Origin: Apus apus
Taxonomy: Eukaryota; Chordata; Aves; Apodiformes; Apodidae
Direction: 5' to 3'
DNA length: 64,000 nucleotides
Assembly (NCBI RefSeq): GCF_020740795.1
Contig: NC_067284.1
Span: 100,431,440-100,495,439 of the forward strand
Below are positions 11,712 to 25,150 of the stretch, piece after piece (position 1 is the stretch's first letter; the number at the start of each line of letters is the position of its first letter). The notes beneath the pieces are model-generated. The model worked only from the letters and a program-made list of their open reading frames with translations. It did no database searches and had not been told where the DNA came from. The position numbers and the translations under genes were made by a program.

Positions 11712-13987
11712 CTAATAAACAAGAATGATACATGCAACCATAAGAAATATGAATCTTACAGAAAGTAGTGTCTGAGAGGAGCCTGGCCCTACTCTTGCAG
11801 GTTCCTTTATAGTTCCCATTTTCTAGTCTCCCTTGCTATAATCCACAGCTCTCACATATTTCTCACCATCAACACCAATGACTTTATAAAATCACAGCTA
11901 TTTGGAGCAGCGACACACTACAAAGAAACCCAAAGTATCAAAAACCATCAATAAACAAAGAAACACCAAATCTACTGTAATGGGTGAACCAACCCCCCCC
12001 CATCAAAATATGGCACTTGCTACAGACAAAAGAGGGCAAAGGGAAGGACTAGGTTACCTGGAGAGTCACCTGCTGAGCATGCAGCCCAGCGGGGGCTGTA
12101 TCTCCAGGCACAGCCCGAGGAGCTGGTGAGTCAGGCCGCCCGCACAGGCTCTGCACACACAGCAGGGGCCTTGTATCTCCCCACCAGGGACAGGACTTCA
12201 GGAATGCAAGAGGAATAGCATTTTTAAGTGGGAATTAGTCACCTAGTTTTATTAGTCTTATGTAAAATTGCATGGAGCATTTTTTGCACTTCAGGCTGGT
12301 ATCTTCAGTTGGCAGATACTAAAGACCAGCAGAAATTCAGTGCACTCTGTAGACGCCACGTTGCTTGTGTTATAAGGGTGATAAGCAATTTACTTCAAGT
12401 AGCAAGCATAATTTCTGAAATACTCTAATATATACTACTAAGGCTTTTGTTTCTATGCCACACACTTTCCCACCTTCATTGTGAAATGAAATGACCATTT
12501 ATTCTTACTCTTTTCTTTCACCATTTTAAATAAAAGCAGTATCATTTCATTAATCCCTAAAGAAGTTTCATCTGGTGTGCATGCCTTTCAATGCAGAGCT
12601 GACAAGCAGCATGGTAAAATTACAGCATTACCAGACTGTGGTCTCATAAATGAGAAACTTTATTTTAAGCAGGGATTTGTTCTGTTTAGCCACAACAGCA
12701 GGCTTACTCAAGGCTGCTGGAATAGTTAGGGAAAAGACAGCTATTTCTGAGCACAAAATCAGCAGAAAAGACACCAGAGCTCCAGCTCCATAATATAGTT
12801 ACAGCACAATTTTCTGCTCCCACTGGAATTAGAAAAATTACTTCCTTGGGAAAAAAAGGGCAAGGGAGTTTCTAGGCAACCTCGGGTCTTTGCCTTTCTG
12901 CTGAGGTCAACAAACATGGATTCACAGAACCAGCCTTGGGCATCTGTTCAATAAAAAATTAACTGAGATAAAAACTGCAACCCCAAAGTAGGTAGGAAAC
13001 TCCAGTTCGCCCTACTGCCATTTACCCTGGTTTGACCTGGGTGACAGTGGAGGTACTGGGTGCTCTAACCTCCCACAGTCTATGTCAGGACTTGAGAGTG
13101 TTCAGCACCTGCCAGAACCAACATCTACAAACATTTCTGGGTACATTTTTAATATCTCCATTTGACTTGATATAAGATTCTCCTTTATTGTCAGATGAGC
13201 TGGCATTAATATTAAAATACAAGCTGAAATAAAATCAGTGCTTCACAGTTCATAGCTAAAAGACAGTGGATTATTGCATGTATCATTTTCATGCCAAGTA
13301 CATCTCATAGACTTTCCATAAAGTTGTGTCAGACCCAGTGCTAAAGGGGCCAGCACTTTTTGATACATAAATCCTACAGCTTTAATTTTATGAAGTAGTA
13401 TAGGAGCAAAATGGAAGAGTATTTCATGGTAATCTTTGACTGATCTGTTTTTTAAAAAAGAATCAAAGACTCATCTGTCTCATCCTTTGCAGAGGAACTA
13501 TGACCCGCAGCATGCTGGGGGCAAACTTCCCAAGAAGGTGTGCTGCACACATACTGTCAGCTCCTGCACTGACAGGAGTGGCCAAGAACCCTTAGAAGGA
13601 TGGAGCAGCTTCTATCTTTTTTCACCTGAATGAGCTGCAAAAGTTACTCTTGGCGGCAGTGAGAAAGGCTTCTGCCTGCAGAAACCTTGCCTGAATTCCA
13701 CAGCTCATGGCCATCTTTGCTAAGTGTGTACCTGGCTTAGCAAGGCTTTAAAAATGCAAGAAATTCTGGCCTGAGCTGCTATAATGGAGGTGGCAAATAT
13801 GCTCGAAGAGGCACCTGTGTGGGTTTTCTGAGCTACAAGCAGTAGATGCACAGTAGTACCAGGACAGTCTCACTGCCTCCAGCAGATGTCATTCATGATG
13901 CTGGTATCAAGAGAATGTAAACCAGAGGAAAGCTCCCCCTAAGTGACAGATAGAAGCATATTCTTATAATCTACATCTCTCCCTTGC
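11712..13987 (-). other. PHACTR2: PHACTR2 intron J-K (GC-AG)
   Basis: 2.3 kb with the non-canonical GC donor. It contains a C9 homopolymer near 11992-12001 and otherwise nothing recognisable. Confidence 0.85.
13986..13987 (-). other. PHACTR2: Non-canonical GC splice donor of PHACTR2 exon J
   Basis: The minus strand reads GACAAG|GCAAGG at the exon J border. Frame and protein (ADK|AAIRKEL) fix the junction: the exon must end at AAG and the next begins GCAGCAATA. No GT lies at a position that keeps this protein. GC-AG introns are a known minor class (roughly one per cent of vertebrate introns) and usually have a strong AG|GCAAG context, as here. The partner acceptor at 11712-11713 is a normal AG. 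Confidence 0.85.
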
Positions 13988-14125
13988 CTTGTCTGCAGGA
14001 GTTAACCTGGCCCAAGGCTTGTCAGCACGACGGTCGTAATCCGGAGAATCCGTGACCTCCACATACTCATTAAATCGAAGGATTCTTCTTGCTTGAAGTT
14101 CAGCCACTGTAGGCCTCAGGCTGAG
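13988..14125 (-). CDS. PHACTR2: PHACTR2 exon J: fourth RPEL repeat and PP1-docking string
   Basis: 138 nt, exactly 46 codons, residues 557-602. The acceptor is TGCCTGCAG|CTCAGC. The RPEL 4 core is Arg560-Pro561 and Glu565-Leu566 ([16 protein letters not shown]). It runs directly into LRFNEYVEV, the RVxF-like and PhiPhi docking elements, then [10 protein letters not shown], supplying the Arg and Trp of the RVxF-PhiPhi-R-W string described for PHACTR1 bound to PP1. The overlap of RPEL 4 with the PP1 string explains why actin and PP1 binding compete. After GACAAG the intron begins GC rather than GT (see the splice-site entry). The exon end is fixed by frame and by the next exon's AAIRKEL. Confidence 0.96.
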
Positions 14126-14840
14126 CTGCAGGCAGGAGGCAGAAAATAGTACATTTAATAAGATGAAATAAAAGAAAATAAAAGCTGAGGGTATGATGTA
14201 ATCTCAAGAGAACTTTAATGGTATTTCTAAATAGGGTCACTTTCAGGTGTCTAAAAAAAGCCACCATCCTGGGAGCACCACATGAGAATGAAGAAGCAGC
14301 ACAACCTAATTTTTTCAATTATAAAAATAATCTTTGTCGGGCAGGTCACAGAGAATCGTGACAGTTATCCCTGGAATATTAAATGTGACTTTGCGACTGT
14401 CACACCATTTACCCCATGAGACAGTAGGTTCTTCTGCAGTAATGATTACAGAGTCTGTTGTGTTCAACTGTACTTTTGAAAATAAGCAGGAGGTACCTGC
14501 TTAACTAAAAAAAAAAACAAAACAAAAAAAACCACCTAGGGAACAGATACTCTATCTTAGTCATTATGATGCTGAATTGTTTCAGTCACCTCAAATAACA
14601 TTCATTTTAATTAATTAAGGACGATCATGTAACGGAAACTGTACCTTTGTAGAGAAGGGCAGACTAGGGAGAGGGATGGAAACACCACCCATCCATTTCC
14701 AGGACAAACTCCCAAAGTCGGGGCAGTAGATCTGTAACTGTTTCTTATCCAGGGGCAATGAGCCCTGCATACGGATTTTTAGAACCTTATAAAAATAATC
14801 CTATGTACAGAAATACACAATACAAAAAACACATCATCAC
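14126..14840 (-). other. PHACTR2: PHACTR2 intron I-J
   Basis: The shortest intron (715 nt), GT-AG. It contains an A-rich tract with interspersed C at about 14507-14533 and no recognised repeat. Confidence 0.9.
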
Positions 14841-14902
14841 CTTTCTACTGAGTCTACGTTTTATTTCTCTTTTGGCTTCCTGTTCCTCTTCTTCATTCTT
14901 CT
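14841..14902 (-). CDS. PHACTR2: PHACTR2 exon I: linker helix between RPEL 3 and 4
   Basis: 62 nt, residues 536-556, ending on a codon boundary. The acceptor is TCTGAAAACAG|AGAAG and the donor AGAAAG|GTGATGATG. The peptide is QKNEEEEQEAKREIKRRLSR plus Lys. The highly charged helix leads into the fourth RPEL repeat, whose first basic residues (RRLSRK) are on this exon. I recall mammalian PHACTR2 having MELK where this sequence has REIK; PHACTR4 also has REIK. Confidence 0.96.
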
Positions 14903-17900
14903 CTGTTTTCAGAAAAGATAAAAAGGAGTGAATATTTAAGTATTATAGCTGCACATACGGTATTTCTCTTGGTTGAAAGCTTCAGGACTTCAAGTCCTGG
15001 CTCATGTTTCCTCATATTTCTGGGTGATCCTGCATGTCTTGTCTGGTTTTTGTATTTTGTGTGCTCTCATTTCTTTTCCCTATCCTCATTTCCCCCAATT
15101 CTGTAGGCATCTCAAGTCATCATTGCAGGTCAGGAACACACCAAAGAAGAGGCATCTGTCACTTCCTTTCTGTGTAACAGGAAATAAGAAGTACCTGGAA
15201 GAGCTGCCTAATGTTTCAATTACTTTTCCCAACATTAAAATAACTGTTGCTTTTAATTCCAACATGCCACCTATTGACTTTATAGTAAGAGTCTAATTAT
15301 TCATAAGGATCAAGAGAAAAAGTTTGCTCTGAGTATCTGAATCAGCCAGGTGTCCTCTGCTGCTACAGGACACAATGAATCCATGACAATTTGTTTCACC
15401 ATCCGTCGTTACTGCAAATTGGTTTTGTAACTTTACTTGTTTTTCTGATTTTATAATGTGGGCATATGATTTGGTACTCAAGCCCTCTTGGTTAAGGGCC
15501 ACTAGCTAGACCAAAGGAGTGAGTACAGCAGAAAATTGTGTGTATTTTTTAATGTATTTGGGCATGAGTCTGAAATGTGCTTTTAACAAATTTCTGTGCT
15601 GACCAAACTTGATTTATTGAGTCCCAGTGAAAGTCACACTTACAAAGGCATGTTCAAATGGATTCAGTGGGTTTCTTTTAATTGATGTACATTTTGAAGA
15701 ATATATTTGCCCTTCCAGTTCACCTCTGATGGTTATATGAAAAGTTAACTTCGTTGTGGCTGAAATATCCCACCTTGAGATATCCATAAAATTCTGATCC
15801 TGTTTTATTCATGGTTGGGGGTTATGGACTCCATATGCTAGTTCAAGGCTAACTATAAATCTAAAGGAATTTATTTGTCTGTTGTGGATGCAGCCAACCT
15901 GTAGAGATGAAAAGGCAGTTTTAAATCCTGGTATAGCCCAATTTGCCCTGTCTGCTATGGGCAGCCTGCTGTGTTAGCATAAGCAACCTGTCTGCAGAGG
16001 ACCTTCTGTATCATGACTGATAACACTGAAGGTAACTCTATGTCAGGTCATCTTATGGTACTTGCAGATTTCCTTCGCTAACTCGAAGGGTCTCAGGTAA
16101 GAAGAACACAAGGGAAAGGGGAAGAGGAACAAATTATAAAGAAAAAGGAAGAAAGTTACAGTGGGAAAAAGGCAATGCCAGCCAAAGACCCGCTCTGTGA
16201 GAAGAGTCCAACACCATCCCCAGGCTTCCATCAGCAAGATGCAATCACATGGGCTTGCTGCCAGGATTAGGTTGGATCTAGTGTTGATGGTGATTTTACT
16301 GAGTTACTGAAATGTGAATGGAATTTATGGTTTATTAAAAGGTTTTCTCTTAAAGAGTGAGGAAATAGATGGCCTGTTTCTATAGGAGAACTGTAAACTG
16401 AGTAGAACTGAAGAATGAAGAGATTGATCTACATTTACAATTTTTTATTCATATATGTCAATAAGCAAGTTGGGTGCCTTATGATGTCAAATAAGAACCC
16501 TTTTTACAACAGCTTCTCCTAACAAAATCAAAACCTCTCTATCTGTTTTAAGAAAGGTAAATATTTTGTAGGCTTTTGTTTAAGCATATAATCTTTGCAA
16601 TCAATACACATAGTAACTGAGGTAATTAAACACAAACTAATAATTCAGGGTTCCATTCACTTGAGAATCATTTGACATAACAAATTTTGTCCCTTCATGA
16701 CCTGAGTTGCTTAAGTCTCAGAAATTCTTCAGCAGCAGACACAGCAGGACAATTGCAGCTAGATATACACATCACTGTACTGCCTTTTCCTTAATTTACT
16801 TTGTAGAAGACATTCTTCATTATTCATACCTTGACCTTTCTTTGCTATCTAAACCACTGGATCTCCTAAGAAGGAGCACTAAGATGCTTCATGTAAGAAA
16901 TAAGGGCTCACACTTCCTAATTTGTACCTTAAGAAACAGATACCAACAGCACCTGCAGTACTGTTTTTTGTAGTTTAGAGGAGGATAAAATCACTCAAAA
17001 AAGTTGATCTGGACATTTAGGAAGGCTGACTCCTATGTAAAACACCTGTTTCCCATCTCCAAACTGCTGGGCAAAATGTTGCTTTAAGCCCAATACTACA
17101 GAAACACCGCCCTGATACAAATTCCTACTAATAGCAACACCTACCATGTATTTTTGGTCTTTTAAGGTAGAAGTTTTGAAAGTCGCTATAGTGAGTTAAG
17201 AAGATGTGTGGTGCTAAAAATAATGGGTCTGGTGCTCCTGCTTCCTTCAGGTGTTGTGGAAAATTCTAGCCGGGGGCCACATTTTGGCTGCAGGTATGAA
17301 GTGACTCACTTGCCCGAACAGGAACACATTAATGCATAGTTAATACACTTCTGACTGCTTTCCACCTTAAAAACAGATCTAATCTGTGTGATGTGGAGAA
17401 AGAAAATATAAACACAGCATTCCCAGCTGCAAGTCCCCTCCTCAGTTGTCCCGCTGCTGCTGTACTGGCAAAGGACCAGCCTAACTAGCACCCTTTGCTA
17501 GCAGAAGTCTCCAGTCAGATCCCAGCAGACCCGTAGTTTCCCTCCTTCCCTGCCTGCAGCTTCCTAGGGGGCCAAACTGGGATTTGACTCCTAACTGAAA
17601 CAATTCTGTTTAGCATCATTTACAGTGGCCTTTGAGTTAAATGACCCACCAGGCAAAGCAGAGCAGCTTCCCTGGCATCTATACATTACTCTGCCTGTGA
17701 CTTTGCTGCATTAAATCTGGTCACCTCCTGTTCCATGGGACATTTCTTTTGTAGCAGAGGGGAAAAAGAGAAGAGAGAAATTGTTCTGCCTGAGGACTGC
17801 TCTGTTCTTGACCAGAAAGTACTCCTGGAGCATAAAACCGAAGTTTCCATTGTGTCCCTATGGGATCAGCTATGTTTAGACTTCTCTGTGGGTTTGCTAG

Positions 17901-20720
17901 GGAAAGAGGAAGAAAAGACAAACAAAGTGCTTGCCTCTTGCAGTGCTCCGGAATGCACAGAGTGGTTTCTCTTTCCTGGTTTAACAAGCAAAGATAACCA
18001 CTAATATTCCTTAACTAGCATCACAAGCTAAACCATGTTTTCTACAAAGCAGTACTGGCAGGCGTGCAGGTGCACAGTGCAAGAATTTCACTGTCCCTTA
18101 CAAATACAGGAAAAAATACAGTTATCTTAATCCAAAACTCCTGGAAGGAGAAGAAGTTTCTTTGCCACAATGCAATACTATAAATACTACTGGCTCAAAG
18201 CCAGTACTCAAGAAACCTGTCTTTATTAAAAACATAGGGCTTTATCTGTTCCTTCAAGTGGACTCTTGAGTTACCCGAACTTTGTTTTAGTGTGGGAAGA
18301 CTCAGAAGTCTGGATAGTTTTATCCAAATTGTTTTTATAAAAATCTGCCTGCAATGTCCTGTGATCCTACTCAGTCACAGGATTTTCAGTAACTGGTTTA
18401 TCTGGAAGTATTATCAAAACAAAACTTGTTGCAAGACTGATTTCCTCACCAACTGGAAATAAAAAAAGATGTGGACTTCTTCTGAACCTCTTAAAAGACC
18501 TGGGCTGAACTTAATCCTGAATTAAAACTTTAGACTTTTACCACTTGATGTAGCCTCAAAGTTTGAAAAATATTACCCAAAACAGTACTTTTCCTTAGCT
18601 GCAGTTTATACACATGCCATCACAAAACCCCTTCTCCCCAGCCACTGCTTAAACACCAGAGGAAGGAAGCTTTATGAAATAAATCCCAGCTTATTCACAA
18701 AAGCTGCCTAAAACAACAAAGGCATTTAAGAGATGTAAACATTTTCGAATGATCCACAGGAAGGGAATGTAATAATTCTGATAAATAATACGACTGCTTT
18801 AGAGCTGAGAGAGAACTTGCACTCTGACAGGGCTCTGAGTCGGTCTGTCACCACAAACCCCGTGTTGCTTTGGTTTGCTTTGCTTTTCACAGATCACCAT
18901 AAACTCAAAATACCTGATACCTCAGTAATGAGCAGAAAGCAGTTTTTGATTCTCCAGGTGCTCCTCAACGATTTTCTGTGACTTATAGTGCTACTCCCCA
19001 GCCATCATTTCCCACTCTCCCTTGCCTCTTTAAGGCAGCCGCAGCAGCAGCAGGGGAGGACGGCTGGAGGTATTGAGTGCAAAGCCTGGTGTGCTGCCAA
19101 AAGCTTAAAGTAAACAAGCTGAAACAGGAGAAGAAATCTATTAACTGCCTTCCAGTCTTGAGCTACTTACTGCAAAATCAGTGAACGGAATAAACAATGG
19201 CAAAGAGATATTAAATACATGGCAGGTTTGTTGCTAGATTTGTTAGCTAGAGATTAGCCAGACAGAGAGGGCAGTAAGGAAGCCCAGCTGGTGCTCCCAG
19301 CTCAGTGGCCGTAACCTGGCTCACCAAAGATGTTTTGGAATTACCTTTCTCACATAGGCCAGCATGAGCCATTTGTCATATAAAAAAAATATAAATCATA
19401 TTTCAAATTCATTTTTATCTATGCAATCTACAGGCTCAGAAATTACAGTCTTAGAAAGTCTGTTCAGGTTATGTATGGACAGAAGTCCCTCGAGCCCTCT
19501 CCTCTGCAATATAATGCATGAGCTGTAGCTTCCCTTTTCAGTAAGACATGGCACTATTTGGCTTTTGAGATCTCAGAAAAGAGCAATAGGATGTCATTAG
19601 CATGGATGGTTGCCTGAAAGCCAATAATTGCTTTGTCTCCTTGATTTGCTGGCCTGAGCAGGTGACAAGAGTGATCAGTCCATGAACTTTGTCAGGTAAA
19701 CAGCCTATTTTCTTTCCTTCCCTTAGCATGCAGTGCACCAGGGTTGCACTGATGAACTCCAAATATTTTGAATTATTGTTGGAAACAATAGCGTCATACC
19801 TGCTCTTTCAGTTACATCAAGTGTAGAAAGATCTTATTCCTTATGAATAGATGAATTTTTTGATTGTTGCTATGTGTGAAATGGGTTTTCTTCATTTATT
19901 TCTTCAACTTAATCATCAAGTACTAGATATCCTTGCAGAATGGATACAGGGCTAGAGGATCTGGGCATGACAACTGTTACAGTATGTATTTAGGTAACAT
20001 CCACATTATAGAAAAATTCATAAAGGAAGACAAAAATGCCTATTCTGAAGTGCTTGCCAGCATAAGAACCAAACCAACAAAAGTAAATGTGAAAATGGAT
20101 ACGGAGGGTAAATATCCAATGTACTTCAATCCTCTGCCCCCAGCTATCTGAATTAGAGACTTAAATTTTTCAAGAGGGATACTGAGGAAGGATTTAATAA
20201 ATGGAAAGATATTCTGTGAGAATGTCTGATTCAAGTTTCAGAACAGAAGATGTCAGAAGCGAATAGGAAGACCAGCATGCTGAAGTAGTTGGCATATACC
20301 TATTCTCTTTCCCCTTAGTGCTTCACCTTTCCTCTTTCTACTCCACCTTCCAATCGCTGCTCTTATATCCCACTTCTGCCTCCTACTGATAGTCTCTCCT
20401 CCTCATCATAAAAGTTAGGTGGAAGTTTAACTAGCCTAAAACTACTTCTAAGGGGTATCTAAGTCATTCCTGGTCTTTGGGACCAGCTTCAAGAAGTGGG
20501 ATTGAAACAAGCAAAACTCAGCATCTTGAATATATGCAATTTTCACAGCTACCATTACAGGTTAGTATACAGATCTAGTGTTGAGACATTATTTTCTAGA
20601 ACATAATTTCTCTCCAGTTATGACTCTAACACTAGAGCAACAATGACAGGCTCCCATATGAATCCAACATATGCTCACTTTCTGAGTAAATACCAGCTGA
20701 AAGCTGAACAAAATACTTAC
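14903..20720 (-). other. PHACTR2: PHACTR2 intron H-I
   Basis: 5.8 kb, GT-AG. I found no repeat element, RNA gene or additional exon. A short CAG-type run (GCAGCAGCAG) occurs near 19040-19054. Confidence 0.85.
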
Positions 20721-20776
20721 GTTTTAGGATATTTCTTTGCTCTAGCTCTTCAGTAGTAGGCCTCTGGCTAAGTCTC
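20721..20776 (-). CDS. PHACTR2: PHACTR2 exon H: third RPEL repeat
   Basis: 56 nt, completing Arg517 and running to residue 535 plus one base. The acceptor is GTTCTCACAG|GAGAC and the donor CTAAAAC|GTAAGTATT, a near-perfect intron side. It encodes RLSQRPTTEELEQRNILK. The RPEL core is Arg522-Pro523 and Glu527-Leu528. With the end of exon G (TKLVR) it makes a complete actin-binding repeat, so the repeat is split over two exons. Confidence 0.97.
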
Positions 20777-22815
20777 CTGTGAGAACAAATTAAGTCACTA
20801 ATTTAAAACCAGATCCAAATAACACATAATGATTTGTAAAACAGCTTAAAAGGTGCTTCTTATATGGCCATGCTATTCTTTGCCAGCAGAGGCATTCAGC
20901 AACACAGGCAATTTCCAGACACTGTTATAATAACTGTGCATGTAACCACAGTACCAAGTGGCCTTTTGTTTTAAAAGATGTAGTATTGCCACTTGAACAT
21001 ATAAATAACTGGTATTTGCTTAGTATTGCAGAAATTTTACCCACAAATTTTAATTCCTCATTTAGGGGCAGAATCTTTTGAAAGAGTTCATAAACTTTTT
21101 TTGTCCCCAAGCACCCTAATTATTACAAATTGTGCAATCATAAAATTATTGTCAGATTTTGAATGCAAATCCTACTTATTTTTTTTAAAACACCCACAAC
21201 ATAGGCTGTGCATTCCTCACTTATCTGTATGTACAATACAATTGGGACTTTTAATTGAAAGTTAATTTTATTTAGTTACCTACGTATAACAACTGCCATT
21301 AAATAAACAAACCCTGAGATACTCATTGTCTGGTTTGTATAGTGGAGAACATGGTTGCTGCTGTCTCAGTGGTTACTAGACAGGTCCACTTGCTCATTTG
21401 AGAAAAGGAGCAAGAGAAATCTCAGCAGTGAAATTAATTTTGCAGATGTGTTAAAGGTAGATGCCTCTGTCTAGCAAACTTTACACAGCTCACAACAGAT
21501 CATCTTCAGCCTCATGAAATCCATCTCATTCAAACCAGGCTGGGACTTGACCCAACCCTGACCAAGCTATGGGAATAGCTTTCTCACCAGACCTCAATGA
21601 CGCCAGGTGCTGACCATCACACCAGGAATTTTTAAGGAACTGGCAACAAACTTGGTTGTGATTTCAGGCATGAGCAAGGCCCTGACACACACGGCTGTCG
21701 TCTCCTGCCGCCAAATCAGAGCTGCGTGTGGAGCATGCCAGTTCCCAGAAGAACCAGAAATGTCTCTGCACAAGGAGCTCAGGATGGGGACCAGAGCAGC
21801 AGCTTCTGCAGTTCAAGTCCCTGAGGGAGCACCAACAAGCAGGATCACGGGAGCTGAGATTCAGTCAGGAAAGTGATGATAATAAACACGCTGCTTTGTT
21901 AGCAGGAGAAAAACCCTTGGGCTCTACACGACAGATGTACCACTCTTACAATTAAGGGATTAAATAAATGATTTAGCCAGCCACCCAATCCACAGAGCAA
22001 CTCATCTCATCCTCAAGTGCTGATGCAGGACTGCCATAACCTGTACTGGAGCAGTACAGCCTGGACTACCCAATATCTTGAAAACTCCAACAAACATAGG
22101 ACATCCTCCAAACTTGCCTGGACAACGTTTCCGAACACAAGGGAAACAAGGACAGGTCTGGGAAAATCCAGACATGTTGTTGTCTGTTGTCTGAGACCAG
22201 GAAAGCCAGAAATAACATTTATGAGGATTTGTTTTTTTTAAAGCTTGTGAAAGTGTGATGTGGTCAAGTCCAGGAAGAGAAAGTAACATATATCCCATAG
22301 CAGTTAAACAGTATGAGAAAGATATGCCTCAGAAGTGAGCAAAGAAAACCACCAAACACTGAAGTACAAAGTCAGCCTCCCTCCATTTCTTTTGCTGGAA
22401 CTAGCACATCGATAACGAAGGGGTGAGAAAGCAGGAGGAAGATGGGGAGGGCCAGGAGGGACGAACATGCTCTGTGTGTCAGAAACCAGTACTCTGCCTG
22501 ACATGGGGATATAAGTGCAAGCCCCACCTAAGCAATGTGAGAAAAAGCTTGAACTACAGCACTGATTGTTCTGGAATCACTTTTAAAAAAAAAACAAACA
22601 GAACAACAAACAATCCAAAACCCCAGAAGCTCTCAGATTTGGTTCCTGCATAACAAAAATGCATTTTTGAGAAATAAGAATACTGCTTTCCAGGCAGTTG
22701 CACCACAAAGATCCTGCACCGCACACGGGGCTGCATTTAAGAGGTGAACCCAGTGTTCTTGATTCTCTTCCTCCACCTCTGCCCAGTGAAACCACATTTA
22801 CCCTCCCACTGATAC
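20777..22815 (-). other. PHACTR2: PHACTR2 intron G-H
   Basis: 2.0 kb, GT-AG. Nothing recognised apart from short homopolymer runs, for example the A tract near 22586. Confidence 0.85.
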
Positions 22816-22972
22816 CTCACTAGCTTTGTTCCAATCTGATGTCTGATTTCCTGCCTCTCCTCTTCAGATGTACGCTGCAAGATGTTTTTGTCTTCTAATT
22901 CTTTCTTAGATGGTCTGTTGCCAAGTTTGATAGCAAGAGTATCCCTGCGACGAATTTTACTTGCCAAAGAGC
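22816..22972 (-). CDS. PHACTR2: PHACTR2 exon G: second RPEL repeat
   Basis: 157 nt, residues 465-516 plus two bases of codon 517. The acceptor is CCTTTCCTCAG|GCTC and the donor GTGAG|GTATCAG, a usable but not ideal GT site. It encodes [20 protein letters not shown], then [20 protein letters not shown] and [11 protein letters not shown]. The RPEL signature is Arg484-Pro485 and Glu489-Leu490, with the following helix ending NIL. The basic KIRRR ahead of it is the likely second nuclear-import element known in this family. The DNA here is among the most conserved in the gene. Confidence 0.97.
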
Positions 22973-25150
22973 CTGAGGAAAGGAGGAGGAGGGTAGATTT
23001 AATTCATTCATGGTTAGGTTACAGACACAAACTCTGAGTAAGAACTTCAATACCTCCCCAAAGCAGCCTTGTTCCCACATGCAGGAAGGGGATTTTAATT
23101 AATATCAAAAGAAAAATAGTTTTAGCTCAGTACACAACAATAAAACAACCAAAAGGCTTGGATGAAAAAGTTAAGAGCCAAAATGATAGAGGAGTTTTAC
23201 CAACATCACTTGTGAAGTGATAGGATAAAAATGACAAATCTACATTAAGTGTCTTTGAAGTCTGATACATTACAGGTTGGTTTATTTATCTACTCAGTAT
23301 ATATAGCAAACTCCTGCTTTTTTTCTTCAGCCTTAAATGGTTTAGTCTTGTTCTCACATCTTTTCCCTTATTCTTTAAGTTTTTTTCTTAGTCTAATACC
23401 ACTTAGTTCTTGTGTAATGGTTCTTTAACTGCATTTTAAATTAAAATGAAAAACACGATTTAGAAAAATGCTCTGAGTGCTTGTAAGGTAACCTAGGCAG
23501 GAACCCTCAGGTACTGAGGCAAACTGTCCTTCCATAAAACTGATCCAGTAGGGACAAGGGCAGTGCAGTTTTGCCAGCATTAGTCTTGGCCAGCTGGGGA
23601 AGGAAGAGTATATTTCATGGCCTTCAGTCCTTCTCTTGTCTCTTGATATTCTGACCAAGGGACTACGTATGTCCTAGGCTGGCAGGTTTTCAGGTCATTA
23701 ATCAGTTTGAGACCACAGGCTCTCTGCTCACTTCTTGTAAGACACCTTCCTGCTGTCTGAATATATGAATTTTTGGTTGCTACCACTTTGGATCATATAC
23801 AAACCAAACGCAGAAATGTGGAAGACTTCAGCTTCTTGAGTAACCTGGCACTTCACCTTCTGCTGCACCAGTGGCCAAGGAAAAAAAAAAAAGTTCATTT
23901 TCCCTCACACCTCTTCAGTACCCAGCATTTTCATGTTCAGGCCTTCTTCACTAAGCACAGTGAAGCACTTTCTCTTGAATGCCTGTGGCAAAGCTCTCCA
24001 GCCACTGTTTGGTGGTCTTTTTATTCTGACATAGGGCCACCCTGGAGGTGGTAGGGGTAGGGTTGCCCTCTTCTCTACCCTTGACAGGTTGCTGCTGTCA
24101 CCTCCTCTGCTCCAGCAAAGGTGCAATCATATGGTGAGCTGGATCAAGGAAGCGATCCTACTGAAAATTAGCCATGGCTGCAAAAACAACCAAGCACTGG
24201 CCTGAAGGAAAAAGGAAGAGCTGGGAGCAGGGATATGGCAGAGGGTAGGTAGCACAACGCCCTTCAGCAGCAGCAGGACTTTGACCAAATGATACAGCCC
24301 TGATCCCAGGTGACAAATCAAAGTTGTAAACTTAAGAAGTAACCCCCTGTCATCTGTTCTGTCCACTAAGGTGTTCCAATGTTTAAAAACACCCTGATCA
24401 AAGAGGAACAAATGACTCAGACAGTGAAGCTGCTGACTGGTGGGCCTCCTCTGTTGTCCACCCCTGCCGGTTACTCCCACAACAAACTCTGAGATTTCTA
24501 GTGCAATTCAGTTGAAAGCTACACTGGTGCTTTAATGGTAGAGGTTCATTACATGGGCAAGCCAAATCAATGGCTCGCTGATGTCCTACTGTGGAAGCCT
24601 TGTTCCATCCTCATGTTGTTCTGAACCTCCTCCTGCAACCTCCACGCCCACCTACGCTTGATCTGCTCACACTATTGTATGGTCCCCAGAAGGTTCCTGA
24701 TTACAGTTGTCTGGGAGAAGTGGGACATCCATTTCTCAGCCGTGGTAAAACATTAAATAATCTAAAACCATCCCATGCAGCCACACCCTCCTCTTTTTAC
24801 TTTGCACTAGCATGGGTCAGGCATGCTCACATAATGCAATGTGCAAAAGATAGCCTGCAACTTCTCAACAGGATGCCCTAGAACAGAATCACCCATGGCT
24901 TTATGTGCTTGCTAACAACTCCAGGAACTTTCTTTCCTGAAGACAACAATGTAACGGAGGCAGCTGCACAAGCTCACATTGGGTATAGACGTCTTTGGAC
25001 TACACTCAACCAGTAAGCCCCACTTAGCAATCTGGATGCAATCACAGCAGCTTGGTAGACTCTCTGCGCCAGCCCAGGCCAAACATGTATGTTAGATATA
25101 CTTGAAGATGGCCATCCCTTCCCAGCACACCCTTCTTGTCAGGGGCTTAC
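22973..25150 (-). other. PHACTR2: PHACTR2 intron F-G
   Basis: 2.2 kb, GT-AG. Somewhat GC-richer at 23850-25080, but no exon, RNA gene or known repeat was recognised. A 117-codon minus-strand frame at 24127-24480 shows no family resemblance. Confidence 0.8.

Noticed and set aside
24127..24480. 117-codon minus-strand frame in intron F-G as an extra PHACTR2 exon
   Set aside because: Exons F and G join perfectly in frame without it, and its peptide does not resemble any PHACTR segment.
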